Source: Vreelandella lutescens
GTDB lineage: Bacteria > Pseudomonadota > Gammaproteobacteria > Pseudomonadales > Halomonadaceae
Reading direction: 5' to 3'
Assembly: GCF_014640815.1 (NCBI RefSeq)
Contig: NZ_BMHM01000003.1
Location: 124,001-188,000, forward strand
Length of the DNA stretch: 64,000 nucleotides
Part shown: one piece after another, positions 36,419 to 44,707 of the stretch
Position numbering within the stretch: position 1 is the stretch's first letter
Layout of the letters: each line of letters starts with the position of its first letter
Program-made: the position numbers and the translations under genes
Notes under the pieces: generated by a model
Seen by the model: the letters and a program-made list of their open reading frames with translations, nothing else
Database searches by the model: none
What the model was told of the DNA's origin: nothing

Positions 36419-36488
36419 TTTAAGTGAATGTTTTAGCGCCTCTGAACCGCTTTAATATGTTATTTAAATGGTTAGTGTGTCTTACAGT

Positions 36489-36565
36489 GGACCGGTAGTT
36501 CAGTCGGTTAGAATGCCGGCCTGTCACGCCGGAGGTCGCGAGTTCGAGTCTCGTCCGGTCCGCCA
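36489..36565 (+). tRNA. tRNA-Asp (anticodon GTC), copy 5
   Basis: 77 bases, the same D-loop version as copies 3 and 4 (AGTCGGTT). It lies outside the 114-bp array, behind the second tRNA-Val, so Val-Asp pairs bracket the cluster. Confidence 0.97.
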
Positions 36566-36610
36566 TTAAGCACCCATCGGCAGTCATATTGATAAAGCCG
36601 AAAAAATTCC

Positions 36611-36643
36611 AAAAAAGCCCGAATCATAGATTCGGGCTTTTTT
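36611..36643 (+). terminator. Rho-independent terminator of the tRNA cluster
   Basis: AAAAAAGCCCGAATC pairs with GATTCGGGCTTTTTT around the loop ATA; the GC-rich core is followed by a long T-run. It is the strongest terminator in the window. Confidence 0.95.
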
Positions 36644-36668
36644 ATTGCGCGTACATAACACGCTAATA

Positions 36669-36700
36669 AGCAGCGTGCAGTCAATGAGCTGCACGCTGCT
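36669..36700 (-). terminator. Hairpin at the end of the glcDEFG operon
   Basis: AGCAGCGTGCAG (36669-36680) pairs perfectly with 36689-36700, loop TCAATGAG. It is 33 bases past the glcG stop. The T-run is weak in both directions. Confidence 0.6.
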
Positions 36701-36732
36701 GTTACTTACTGCTGTTACTGACTATGGAAGCG

Positions 36733-37134
36733 TTAGGCGATCGCGCTGACGCCTGCTTTGGCAATTTGCACATCTTGATCTGGCTTAACGCCAGAGATGC
36801 CGACAGCGCCAATGACTTGGCCATCTACGATGATCGGCACACCGCCAGACAGCAGACCCTGTAGCGGTGCAGAGACAAACGCCGTACGGCCACCGTTAAT
36901 CATCTCTTCAAACACTTGGGTCTCTTTACGACCCAGGGCCGCGCTACGCGCTTTTTGGGTAGCAACATCAGCGCTGAACGGAGCAGCACCGTCTAAACGG
37001 CGCAGTGCCAACAAGTGGCCGCCATCGTCGGTGACGGCAATGGTGACCGGCCAGCCGTTGTTGTCAGCTTCTTTCTGTGCGGCGTCGAGTACTTGGATAA
37101 CGTCGGCTTGGCTTAAAACAGCTTTAGTTTGCAT
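36733..37134 (-). CDS. glcG: GlcG/HbpS-family protein
   Basis: 133 residues of the HbpS/GlcG fold (DUF336), beginning MQTKAVLSQADVIQVLDAA, with TIAVTDDGGHLLALRRLDGA and SGGVPIIVDGQVIGAVGISG as hallmarks. It ends the glycolate oxidase operon, 82 bases after glcF, as in E. coli. Its role in glycolate use is unknown; HbpS binds haem and other relatives act in catabolic operons. The ATG at 37134 follows AGGA; a TTG one codon earlier is possible. Confidence 0.9.
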   Translation of the reverse strand: MQTKAVLSQADVIQVLDAAQKEADNNGWPVTIAVTDDGGHLLALRRLDGAAPFSADVATQKARSAALGRKETQVFEEMINGGRTAFVSAPLQGLLSGGVPIIVDGQVIGAVGISGVKPDQDVQIAKAGVSAIA

Positions 37135-37216
37135 CAAAGGATCCTTTTTATCATAGGGATGAAAGCGCTGCGCCCAACCGTTAATACGTTGTGAAAAGCG
37201 CAGCGAGTGTTAAGGG

Positions 37217-38449
37217 TTATACCAGGGCAGCGTCCACGACTTCTACCCAGTGGCGTACCGGTGTGCGGTTGGCACTGGCCAGATGCGTTTGACAGCCGAT
37301 GTTGGCGGTCACAATCACCTCAGGGTTGCCTGCTTCCAGCGCATTCAGCTTGTTATCGCGCAGCTGGGTAGCGAGCTCTGGCTGTGTCACCGAGTAGGTG
37401 CCTGCTGAGCCGCAGCACAGGTGGCCATCTTTCACGGGCGTTAGCGCAAAACCGAGTTTGCTAAGCACGCCTTCCACTGCGCCGTTGAGTTTCTGAGCGT
37501 GCTGTAGCGTGCAGGGGCAGTGGAACGCTAAGCGCTGATGCTCTTTGAACTGAAGTGCTTCCAGCGGCTCGTCGCGCAGTATTTCGACGATATCCTTCGC
37601 CAGTGCGCTAACTTTTTTGGCTTTTTCAGCGTAGGCGGAGTCGTCCTTGAGCATATCAGCATACTCTTTGACGAACGCGCCGCAGCCGCTGGCCGTTTGT
37701 ACAATAGCTTCCACACCCTGCTCAATTTGCGGCCACCAGGCATCAATATTGGCACGCATCCGCTCGCGGCCCGCTTCTTGGGCATTGAGGTGGAAGTCGA
37801 TGGCACCACAGCAACCGGCTTCACTGATTGGCGTGACGCTGATGCCTAAGCGGTCGAGCAGGCGAGCCGTGGCTGCGTTGGTGTTGGGTGACAGGCCCGG
37901 CTGCACGCAGCCTTCCAGGATTAATACTTTGCGGGCATGGCGCTGGCTGTCGGGTCGCTGGCCTGCATCGACCGGTGCGGGCGGCATTTTGCTACGCAGT
38001 TTGCCGGGCACTAGAGGCTTGAAGGTTTGCCCCAGGGTCAGGAGTGCTTTAAAGCGTTTCGGGTCGACCAGCATTTTGCGCAGCGCATAGCGCTGAGCGC
38101 GCTCTGCCGCTGGGCGTGGCACACGGCGGTCGATTTCCGCGCGGCCAATATCTAATAGCTTGTGATACTCCACGCCGGAAGGGCAGGTGGTTTCACAGTT
38201 GCGGCAGCTCAAGCAGCGGTCTAAGTGCAGGCGAGTCTCTTCGGTGACTTGGTCATCGTCATCGCGGCTCTCCAGCAGCTCTTTCATTAAGTAGATGCGC
38301 CCGCGTGGCCCGTCACGCTCATCGCCCAGCAGTTGATAAGTGGGACAGGTGGCGTTACAAAAGCCGCAGTGCACACAGGTACGCAGAATGCGCTCAGCTT
38401 CCTGAATATGCGGTTTCTGGCGGTCGGCATCGGTAAAGTGCGTCTGCAT
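37217..38449 (-). CDS. glcF: Glycolate oxidase iron-sulfur subunit
   Basis: 410 residues, the length of GlcF (407 in E. coli). It has two 4Fe-4S motifs, CVHCGFCNATCP near 24-35 and CLSCRNCETTCP near 76-87, and two CCG-type domains (EAGCCGAIDFH and LCCGSAGTYS). With GlcD and GlcE it passes electrons from glycolate to the quinone pool. I chose the ATG at 38449 with AGGAGA just upstream; the longer open frame starting at 38635 would run into glcE. Confidence 0.97.
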   Translation of the reverse strand: MQTHFTDADRQKPHIQEAERILRTCVHCGFCNATCPTYQLLGDERDGPRGRIYLMKELLESRDDDDQVTEETRLHLDRCLSCRNCETTCPSGVEYHKLLDIGRAEIDRRVPRPAAERAQRYALRKMLVDPKRFKALLTLGQTFKPLVPGKLRSKMPPAPVDAGQRPDSQRHARKVLILEGCVQPGLSPNTNAATARLLDRLGISVTPISEAGCCGAIDFHLNAQEAGRERMRANIDAWWPQIEQGVEAIVQTASGCGAFVKEYADMLKDDSAYAEKAKKVSALAKDIVEILRDEPLEALQFKEHQRLAFHCPCTLQHAQKLNGAVEGVLSKLGFALTPVKDGHLCCGSAGTYSVTQPELATQLRDNKLNALEAGNPEVIVTANIGCQTHLASANRTPVRHWVEVVDAALV

Positions 38450-38463
38450 GTCAGCTCTCCTGA

Positions 38464-39564
38464 TTAAAATGCCGCATAAAGACGACCAGGGTTGAAAATG
38501 CCGTGGGCATCCAGCTCGGCCTTCAGGTTGCGATGGTACTTCTCGACCACAGGATTCAGCGGTGTAAACGGCGATTCCGCGCCCCCTTGGGCATGAGGGG
38601 TATAGCAGGTGGCGTGGCCGCCTGCCTTTTGGCATTCATCGCGCAGCGTGTCTGCGGGCAGTGCGGTTTTTACCCAGCGCTGGCTGCCTCCCCAATCATA
38701 GAAAATATCGCTTTCATCAACGGCGAGCTCTAGCGCTGCGGTATGGGGCGGTAGCGATAAGCGCCACAGTGCTTGCCCTTCGCCGAGGCTAAAAAAGCTA
38801 TGCTGCTGGTCGCGAAGCTGCTGCCAGAAATCCGCAGAAAGCACTTCGCCACCCAGGCGCTCTTTGGTGGCTTTGACGGAGCTTTCACCGCCTTCCAGCC
38901 GAATAAACAGCTCGCCCGCGTGCCATGCCGCAGCCGTGATCGGCAGCGGCTGGCGGCCAAGCTCAGAGAGCTTCGCTAAGGCGTCTTGCAAGCCCATTTC
39001 AAGGCGCAGGCTGTGGCTGGCGGTAGGAATGGGCAGCACTTTAAAGGAGATGTCGGCCAACACGCCTAGCGTGCCCTGGGCACCGGCCATCATGCGAGAA
39101 AGGTCATAGCCCGCGACGTTTTTCATCACTTCGCCGCCAAAGCGCAGCAGTTTACCCTCTTGGGTAATCACCCGTGTGCCTAGGACAAAATCCCGTGCGG
39201 CACCTGCCCAAGGGCGGCGAGGGCCAGACATGCCGGTCGCCACTGCGCCACCAATGGTGCTGGTGCCGCCAAAAATGGGCGGCTCGAAAGGCAGCATTTG
39301 GTGTTTTTCTGCAAGTGCCGCATTCAGGGCGCTTAACCGGGTACCAGCCCGCACCGTGACGACGAGTTCTATAGGGTCGTAAGAGACGATGCCGCTATGC
39401 GATGCGACATTGAGTTCTGTGCCTTCCACTGGGCGGCCATAAAAGGCCCGGGTGTTGCCCGCTACGATGCGTAGCGGGGTGCGGTCGGCGTAGGCGCTGC
39501 GTACCTGTTCGCACAGTTCATTGGCGATATCTCGGTCGGCAGCGTGTATCGCTAGTTCGGTCAT
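38464..39564 (-). CDS. glcE: Glycolate oxidase FAD-binding subunit
   Basis: A 366-residue FAD-binding (PCMH) subunit, with GTSTIGGAVATGMSGPRRPW near 100-119 and MKNVAGYDLSRMMAGAQGTLG near 147-167 (both in sequence), and PGRLYAAF at the C-terminus. It starts 18 bases after glcD ends, and glcF follows 14 bases later. Confidence 0.97.
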   Translation of the reverse strand: MTELAIHAADRDIANELCEQVRSAYADRTPLRIVAGNTRAFYGRPVEGTELNVASHSGIVSYDPIELVVTVRAGTRLSALNAALAEKHQMLPFEPPIFGGTSTIGGAVATGMSGPRRPWAGAARDFVLGTRVITQEGKLLRFGGEVMKNVAGYDLSRMMAGAQGTLGVLADISFKVLPIPTASHSLRLEMGLQDALAKLSELGRQPLPITAAAWHAGELFIRLEGGESSVKATKERLGGEVLSADFWQQLRDQQHSFFSLGEGQALWRLSLPPHTAALELAVDESDIFYDWGGSQRWVKTALPADTLRDECQKAGGHATCYTPHAQGGAESPFTPLNPVVEKYHRNLKAELDAHGIFNPGRLYAAF

Positions 39565-39581
39565 GGTGGTTCCTTATAGCA

Positions 39582-41081
39582 TCAGAAGCGTGGCAGTTCC
39601 GGATGCGGCAACTCGTTGTTATGTACATGCATGGCACCAAACTCGGCACAGCGCGCCAGGGTAGGAATGTTTTTCCCTGGGTTGAGCAGCCGTTTGGGGT
39701 CGAACGCCGCTTTCAGCGCGTGGAAGACCGTCAGCTCATCGGGCTGGAACTGGCTGCACATCTGATTGATTTTTTCGCGCCCCACGCCATGCTCACCGGT
39801 AATGGAGCCACCGGCGGCCACGCATAGCTCCAGGATCTTGCCGCCCACGTCTTCTGCCAGGGCAAGCTGGCCCTCTTTATTGGCATCAAACAGGATCAGC
39901 GGGTGCATGTTGCCGTCGCCCGCATGGAACACGTTGGCCACCGCCAAACCGCTCTCTTCGGATAGCGCGGCAATGCCCTTGAGTACACGGGGTAGCTCGC
40001 GGCGGGGAATGGTGCCATCCATGCAGTAGTAATCAGGAGACATACGGCCTACGGCAGGGAAGGCGTTTTTGCGACCGGCCCAGAACTTGGCGCGCTCGGC
40101 TTCGTCCCGAGCCTGTTGAATATTGGTGGCACCGGCCTTTTCAAGTACGCGGCGAACGGTGTCGCAGTCGTCGTCCACGTCGGCTTCCACACCATCCAGC
40201 TCACAAAGCAAAATTGCTTCAGCTTCTACCGGATAGCCTGCCTTGATGAAATCTTCGGCTGCTTTGATGGCCAGCTTATCCATCATTTCCAGGCCGCCGG
40301 GGATAATGCCTGCGGCAATAATATCGCCCACCGCGCGGCCTGCTTTTTCGATGTCGTCGAAGCTGGCCATCAACACTTTGGCGGTTTCCGGTTTCGGCAG
40401 CAGCTTCACGGTAATTTCCGTGACCACGCCCAGCATGCCTTCGGAACCATTCATTAAGGCTAAGAGATCAAAACCGGGCGCATCCAGCGCTTCAGAGCCC
40501 AGCGTCATGTGCTCGCCTTCAATGGTCAGCACATCCACCCGCATGACGTTATGCACGGTCAGGCCGTACTTCAGGCAGTGTACGCCACCGGCATTTTCAG
40601 CCACGTTGCCGCCAATCGAGCAGGCAATTTGCGACGAGGGGTCGGGGGCGTAGTAGAGCCCGTAAGGGGCAGCCGCCTCGGAAATGGCAAGGTTACGCAC
40701 CCCAGGCTGAACGCGGGCAATGCGCGCGTCGGGGTCAACGGTAATGATTTGGTTGAACCGCGACATGACCAGCAGTACGCCCTGCTCAAGGGGCAGTGCG
40801 CCACCGGAAAGGCCGGTGCCTGCGCCGCGGGTGACCACCGGTACACCCAGCGCGTGGCAGCGCTTAAGCAGGACTTCGACCTGTTCCAGCGTTTCTGGCA
40901 AGGCCACCAGCATTGGCAGCACGCGGTACGCAGCTAAGCCATCGCACTCGAAAGGGCGTAAATCTTCTTCCCGATGCAGTAGCGTTAACGAAGGCACAGC
41001 GCCTTGCAGGTCGCTGAGCACTTCGGCTTTATCACGGCGGACAAGCTCACCATCAAGGCGCTCGTCGTAAAGGATATTCAT
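39582..41081 (-). CDS. glcD: Glycolate oxidase subunit GlcD (FAD)
   Basis: 499 residues, the exact family length. The FAD-binding PCMH domain has TRGAGTGLSGGALP near 85-98 and CSIGGNVAENAGGVHCLKYG; the C-terminal oxidase domain has VFHAGDGNMHP and GSITGEHGVGREK. It oxidises glycolate (and D-lactate in some species) to glyoxylate. First gene of glcDEFG, divergent from glcC, with a predicted GlcC operator in the 215-base gap. Confidence 0.98.
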   Translation of the reverse strand: MNILYDERLDGELVRRDKAEVLSDLQGAVPSLTLLHREEDLRPFECDGLAAYRVLPMLVALPETLEQVEVLLKRCHALGVPVVTRGAGTGLSGGALPLEQGVLLVMSRFNQIITVDPDARIARVQPGVRNLAISEAAAPYGLYYAPDPSSQIACSIGGNVAENAGGVHCLKYGLTVHNVMRVDVLTIEGEHMTLGSEALDAPGFDLLALMNGSEGMLGVVTEITVKLLPKPETAKVLMASFDDIEKAGRAVGDIIAAGIIPGGLEMMDKLAIKAAEDFIKAGYPVEAEAILLCELDGVEADVDDDCDTVRRVLEKAGATNIQQARDEAERAKFWAGRKNAFPAVGRMSPDYYCMDGTIPRRELPRVLKGIAALSEESGLAVANVFHAGDGNMHPLILFDANKEGQLALAEDVGGKILELCVAAGGSITGEHGVGREKINQMCSQFQPDELTVFHALKAAFDPKRLLNPGKNIPTLARCAEFGAMHVHNNELPHPELPRF

Positions 41082-41185
41082 AGCGACATCCCTAAGTTTT
41101 TTATCATTAAAAGTAACGGTAGCGTTGCTTTACCATGGCGCTCAATTTGAGCTTTTTTTGTGCGCCTGTCTAGGTTGTGGTGCAA

Positions 41186-41196
41186 TGGTCTGACCA
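41186..41196. promoter_or_regulatory. Candidate GlcC operator 1
   Basis: TGGTCTGACCA is a perfect inverted repeat of the T-N-G-T-N3-A-C-N-A form bound by FadR-family regulators. It lies between divergent glcD and glcC. Confidence 0.6.
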
Positions 41197-41249
41197 GTAA
41201 TTGGTCGATAGCAAGGCGATGACTGGCCCCCTGGGCAGCCTAAATGACA

Positions 41250-41260
41250 TGGTCTTACCC
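41250..41260. promoter_or_regulatory. Candidate GlcC operator 2
   Basis: TGGTCTTACCC matches the same pattern with one outer mismatch, 64 bases from the first site and 37 bases before glcC. A pair of sites could serve both divergent promoters. Confidence 0.45.
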
Positions 41261-41296
41261 AACTGGGTTAGCTTGGTAAAACCAAAGGAACGGTAA

Positions 41297-42076
41297 ATGG
41301 TGCTGAATAGAGATGATATTCCCATGGGGCGGCGCACGCCTGAGCATGTGGCGGCTCGTCTGGAAGAGTTAATTCTGGAAGGCGTCTTTCGGCCTGGACA
41401 GTTGCTGCCTTCTGAAAGGCGTCTTTGTGAACGGCTAGGGGTTTCGCGGGCATCGCTGCGGGAAGGGCTACGCATTCTGCGCAGTAAAGCCATTATTAAT
41501 ACCCGCCAGGGGCACGGCTCAACCGTGGCGTCGCTGCTGCCCATGCATCATCAAAGCCCGCTGATGCATCTGTTTAACGATCATCCACGCACGCTGTTTG
41601 ATTTATTAGAAGTGCGTGCACTGCTGGAAGGGGAATCGGCTTACCTAGCAGCGCGGCGCGGCACCTCCATGGACCGCGTGTTAATCACTCGGCGCTACCG
41701 TGAAATGGCAGCCTACGCGGCCTCGCCAGACGCATTAGAGGTAGAGCAGTTGGCCCGGTTAGACCATGCGTTTCACCTCGCCATTTCTCAAGCTTCCCAT
41801 AACCCGGTATTGGTTCACACCTTACAAAGCCTGACCGATTTGCTGCTTAGCTCTGTGTTTGCCTCGGTGAAACACCTTTACCATCGGCCTGGCCCTCGGG
41901 AGATGATTAACCAGCAGCATGCCCGGCTACATGAGTCGGTGGTGAGCGGTGATGCCGAGCAGGCGCGGCGTATCGCGTTGGAGCACTTAACCAGTATTAG
42001 TGAGCTGTTGCGTGAGCTAGAGGCGGAGCACGACCGTTTAGAGCGCTCTGCTATGCGTCTTGAACAGTGGCAATAG
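41297..42076 (+). CDS. glcC: Glycolate-responsive FadR-family regulator GlcC
   Basis: A 259-residue GntR-family protein: a winged HTH at about 8-75 (PSERRLCERLGVSRASLREGLR in sequence) and an FCD ligand domain with LLEVRALLEGESAYLAARRG and LDHAFHLAISQASHNPVLVHTLQSL. The whole resembles E. coli GlcC (254) closely. It activates glcDEFG with glycolate. ATG at 41297, AAAGGAA upstream. Divergent from glcD. Confidence 0.94.
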   Translation: MVLNRDDIPMGRRTPEHVAARLEELILEGVFRPGQLLPSERRLCERLGVSRASLREGLRILRSKAIINTRQGHGSTVASLLPMHHQSPLMHLFNDHPRTLFDLLEVRALLEGESAYLAARRGTSMDRVLITRRYREMAAYAASPDALEVEQLARLDHAFHLAISQASHNPVLVHTLQSLTDLLLSSVFASVKHLYHRPGPREMINQQHARLHESVVSGDAEQARRIALEHLTSISELLRELEAEHDRLERSAMRLEQWQ

Positions 42077-42080
42077 CAGG

Positions 42081-42761
42081 CTAAGCGTTAGCAGCGCTTA
42101 AGCTGTCATCTTCGATGACGCCTGCCAGAGTGGCCACTTCGAGCTTGTTGCACAGGTGGTCGCGTAAAATCTGACCCAGCTGTTTACTATTGCGTTGCTC
42201 AAGAGCGGCCATCATGTTTTCGTGGTCTTGAACGGCTTGGCTCCAAAACTTTTGCGTCATTTTTTTCGAGTAGCGCACGCGTTTTACCCGCTGGCTGAGG
42301 TTGCTGTACATCTCTTGCAAGACTTCATTGCGCGAGGCGGCCAAGATACTTTCGTGGATCTGCTGGTTAACGGCAAAGTAGGTGGCCAAGTCCCGGTTGC
42401 GATAGTGCTCTAGCATGGCATCGTGCAAGGCGCGAATAGCGGCAATCTCTGAGTCGCTAATATGCTGGCAGGCGAGCTCGCCTGATAAACCTTCCAGCGC
42501 TGCCATCAAGTCGTAGGTGTCTTTCACTTTTTTAAACGTTAAGCGCACCACCCGAGCGCCGCGATTAGGCAGGAGCTCAATAAGACCCTCCGTTGCTAGT
42601 ACCTTTAGTGCTTCCCTGAGGGGGGTACGCGACACGCCAAACCGTTCACACAGCTGCTTTTCTGAGATGCGCTCGCCGGGGGCTAGCTCCCCATGCTCAA
42701 TCAGTTCACCAATGCGGTCGGCGACTTCACGGTAAAGATTGCGCTGTAAGATTTTCGTCAT
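42081..42761 (-). CDS. GntR/FCD-family transcription regulator
   Basis: A 226-residue regulator, 4 bases past the glcC stop on the opposite strand (convergent). The HTH at about 10-75 has SEKQLCERFGVSRTPLREALKVL in sequence; the FCD domain has the metal-site region DLMAALEG and NQQIHESILAASRNEVLQEM. The ATG at 42761 gives MTKILQRNLY with AAGGGA upstream; a 40-residue extension to 42881 is not needed. It is divergent from the catabolic operon at 42984 and probably controls it. The metabolite it senses is unknown. Confidence 0.88.
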   Translation of the reverse strand: MTKILQRNLYREVADRIGELIEHGELAPGERISEKQLCERFGVSRTPLREALKVLATEGLIELLPNRGARVVRLTFKKVKDTYDLMAALEGLSGELACQHISDSEIAAIRALHDAMLEHYRNRDLATYFAVNQQIHESILAASRNEVLQEMYSNLSQRVKRVRYSKKMTQKFWSQAVQDHENMMAALEQRNSKQLGQILRDHLCNKLEVATLAGVIEDDSLSAANA

Positions 42762-42890
42762 TGTTCTGTCCCTTAGTGTGTGTCCGCTTGGTATCCCCCC
42801 AAGCGACGGCTGCCGCTTTGTAAATACCATTTGAACACAAAGCCATAAGGATATATTGGCGACTCTTTGTATGATCTGCAAAAGTAATTA

Positions 42891-42899
42891 TGAATTCAA
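42891..42899. promoter_or_regulatory. Candidate operator TGAATTCAA before the HbpS-like gene
   Basis: TGAATTCAA, inside an 8-bp palindrome, lies midway in the divergent gap. The same core occurs at 43603-43611 before the TRAP genes. See findings. Confidence 0.4.
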
Positions 42900-42983
42900 T
42901 TGCAATAAGTCGGGCTATGCTAGGTAGGTGGGAGTGGTGGCACTGCTCCCCATAACAACCAATAACAACTTAGGAGGCGGTAT

Positions 42984-43457
42984 ATGGCCATAAATGTCTT
43001 CATGTGTAGCGTGCAGTTAAGTCGAGAGAAGGCTAGCGCCATCGTAGATGGAGCAATCGCACAGGCTCGGGCGGCTGGGTTACCGCCGCTCACACTGGTG
43101 GTGCTTGATGGCGGTGGCCATGTGGTAGTTGCCGAGCGTGAAGATGGCTGCGCGCCGCTGCGCTTTCCCGTTGCCCAAGGTAAAGCGCACGCCGCGCTTG
43201 GGATGGGCATTGCCAGCGGTATTATCGGTGAGCGCAATACTGAGAGGCCGGCTTTTTTAGCCAGCGTGGCGGCAGCATCTAACGGGCATTTTGTGCCGGT
43301 AGCGGGAGGCGTGCCCATTTTAGACGCGCAGCAGTGTGTGATTGGGGCCATAGGAGTAAGTGGGGCCTCTTCTGACGAGGATCAGCAGGTCGCCATTGAC
43401 GGTATCAAAGCGGCTGAATTGCGTTGGGGGCTAGCGCCCGGCGGCGAGGAGAGCTAG
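42984..43457 (+). CDS. HbpS/GlcG-like protein, first gene of the unknown catabolic operon
   Basis: A 157-residue protein with the same fold as the glcG product: TLVVLDGGGHVVVAEREDGCAPLRFPVAQGKAHAAL (in sequence) and PVAGGVPILDAQQCVIGAIGVSGASS. It has three cysteines absent from GlcG. The ATG at 42984 follows TAGGAGG. A terminator at 43481 separates it from the TRAP genes, so it may be made independently. Function unknown; haem or small-molecule binding is possible from the HbpS family. Confidence 0.85.
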   Translation: MAINVFMCSVQLSREKASAIVDGAIAQARAAGLPPLTLVVLDGGGHVVVAEREDGCAPLRFPVAQGKAHAALGMGIASGIIGERNTERPAFLASVAAASNGHFVPVAGGVPILDAQQCVIGAIGVSGASSDEDQQVAIDGIKAAELRWGLAPGGEES

Positions 43458-43480
43458 GCCCAACAGGGGGTGGTTCAGAG

Positions 43481-43510
43481 AAGCAGCGTTCAATAGACGC
43501 TGCTTTTTTT
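43481..43510 (+). terminator. Terminator between the HbpS-like gene and the TRAP operon
   Basis: AGCAGCGT (43482-43489) pairs with ACGCTGCT (43497-43504), followed by TTTTTTT. Confidence 0.8.
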
Positions 43511-43528
43511 GTGACACGGCTTTTCTAA

Positions 43529-43541
43529 ATACACGGTGTAT
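43529..43541. promoter_or_regulatory. Palindrome ATACACGGTGTAT before the TRAP operon
   Basis: ATACAC and GTGTAT are perfect arms around one base. It lies 122 bases before the dctP start, where an operator would be expected. No regulator is assigned. Confidence 0.45.
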
Positions 43542-43600
43542 CAATGAGTTGTCATTGTGACCGGCGTTGCAATACGAAAGTTTAATACCTAATTTTGAAT

Positions 43601-43612
43601 TTTGAATTCAAA
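43601..43612. promoter_or_regulatory. Palindrome TTTGAATTCAAA before dctP
   Basis: A perfect 12-bp palindrome sharing TGAATTCAA with 42891-42899. It lies 51 bases before the dctP ATG. Confidence 0.45.
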
Positions 43613-43662
43613 TTGAAGTGGTGAAGACCCAACAACAACAACGGTTCACTTGGAGTACCCCC

Positions 43663-44640
43663 ATGAAATTTATCAAAACAGCGCTAGCGGCCGCCGCCGT
43701 CACCTTCGGGCTACATGCATCAGTTGCCAGCGCGAATATCGAAGTCAGGCTTGGGCATGTTGGTGGGCCTGGCTCGCTGTTTGAAATTACCGCAAACCGC
43801 TTTGCTGAGCTTGCCAATGAACGCCTGGACGGCGCTGCTGAAGTGAATGTCTATGGCAATAGCCAGCTAGGCAGCGATGAATCCATGATGCGCCGTTTAC
43901 GCCTCGGTTCGCTGGATCTTGCGATTCCCTCTACGGTCATGAGCTCAGAAGCTGAAGAGTTTGCGCTGTTTGAAATGCCGTATCTCATTGAGGATCGTGA
44001 GCACATGAAGCGCGTTCGCGATGAGGTAGTGCGTGGCCCGCTCTATGATGCTGCCCAAGCCAAGGGTTTCAACATTATTGCCGTGTGGGAAAACGGCTTC
44101 CGCCAAATCACTAATAACGTACGGCCGATTACCACCCCTGAAGATCTCCGCGGTATCAAATTACGCACCCCAAGCGGTGTCTGGCGCATAGAGATGTTCC
44201 GCAGCTACGGCGCGGCCCCTTCCCCCATGTCGCTGTCTGAAGTATTTGTCGCGCTGCAGACCGGCGCGATGGATGGCCAAGAGAACCCACTGATTCAGAC
44301 CTACTCCTCGCGCTTTCATGAAGTGCAAGACTATCTCTCTATCTCCAATCACGTTTATACCCCTGCCTACTTAACTGCGGGTGCCAGTTGGAACCGCCTA
44401 CCGGAAGATGTCCGGAATGTGCTGCAAGAAGTCGCGCTTGAGCTAGAAGACTTTGCCCTGGAAGAGGGCCAGCGCCTGGATGATGAAACCTTGGTGCAGA
44501 TGCGTGATGCGGGTATGGAAGTCAATGAGGTGGACTTCGATGCCTTCGTAAGTGCCTCCCAGTCGATTTATGACACCTTCGCCAATGATGTCGAAGGCGG
44601 CCAGGAAATGCTGGACTCGGTTGCCGCTCTGCGCGAATAA
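43663..44640 (+). CDS. dctP: TRAP transporter substrate-binding protein (DctP type)
   Basis: 325 residues with a clear Sec signal peptide, MKFIKTALAAAAVTFGLHASV up to about residue 24 (cleaved near ASA-N). The mature protein has the DctP fold: RLGHVGGPGS, FRQITNNVRPI and GIKLRTPSGVWRIEMFRSYGAAPSPMSLSEVFVALQTGAMDGQENP (in sequence), where the RTP and the DGQE/NP region bind carboxylates. The ATG at 43663 has GGAG upstream; the open frame before it (from 43618) is leader. It collects the substrate of the operon, an unknown carboxylic acid, in the periplasm. Confidence 0.93.
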   Translation: MKFIKTALAAAAVTFGLHASVASANIEVRLGHVGGPGSLFEITANRFAELANERLDGAAEVNVYGNSQLGSDESMMRRLRLGSLDLAIPSTVMSSEAEEFALFEMPYLIEDREHMKRVRDEVVRGPLYDAAQAKGFNIIAVWENGFRQITNNVRPITTPEDLRGIKLRTPSGVWRIEMFRSYGAAPSPMSLSEVFVALQTGAMDGQENPLIQTYSSRFHEVQDYLSISNHVYTPAYLTAGASWNRLPEDVRNVLQEVALELEDFALEEGQRLDDETLVQMRDAGMEVNEVDFDAFVSASQSIYDTFANDVEGGQEMLDSVAALRE

Positions 44641-44707
44641 CCCCGTCATCATCTCTTAGAGGCGTGCCGCCCTAAAGGGCCGCCGCCTCTATCCATAGGA
44701 GGTTTCA

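Noticed and set aside
35873-36565. CRISPR-like repeat spacing
   Set aside because: Repeats are full tRNA genes and the spacers are identical, the reverse of a CRISPR array.
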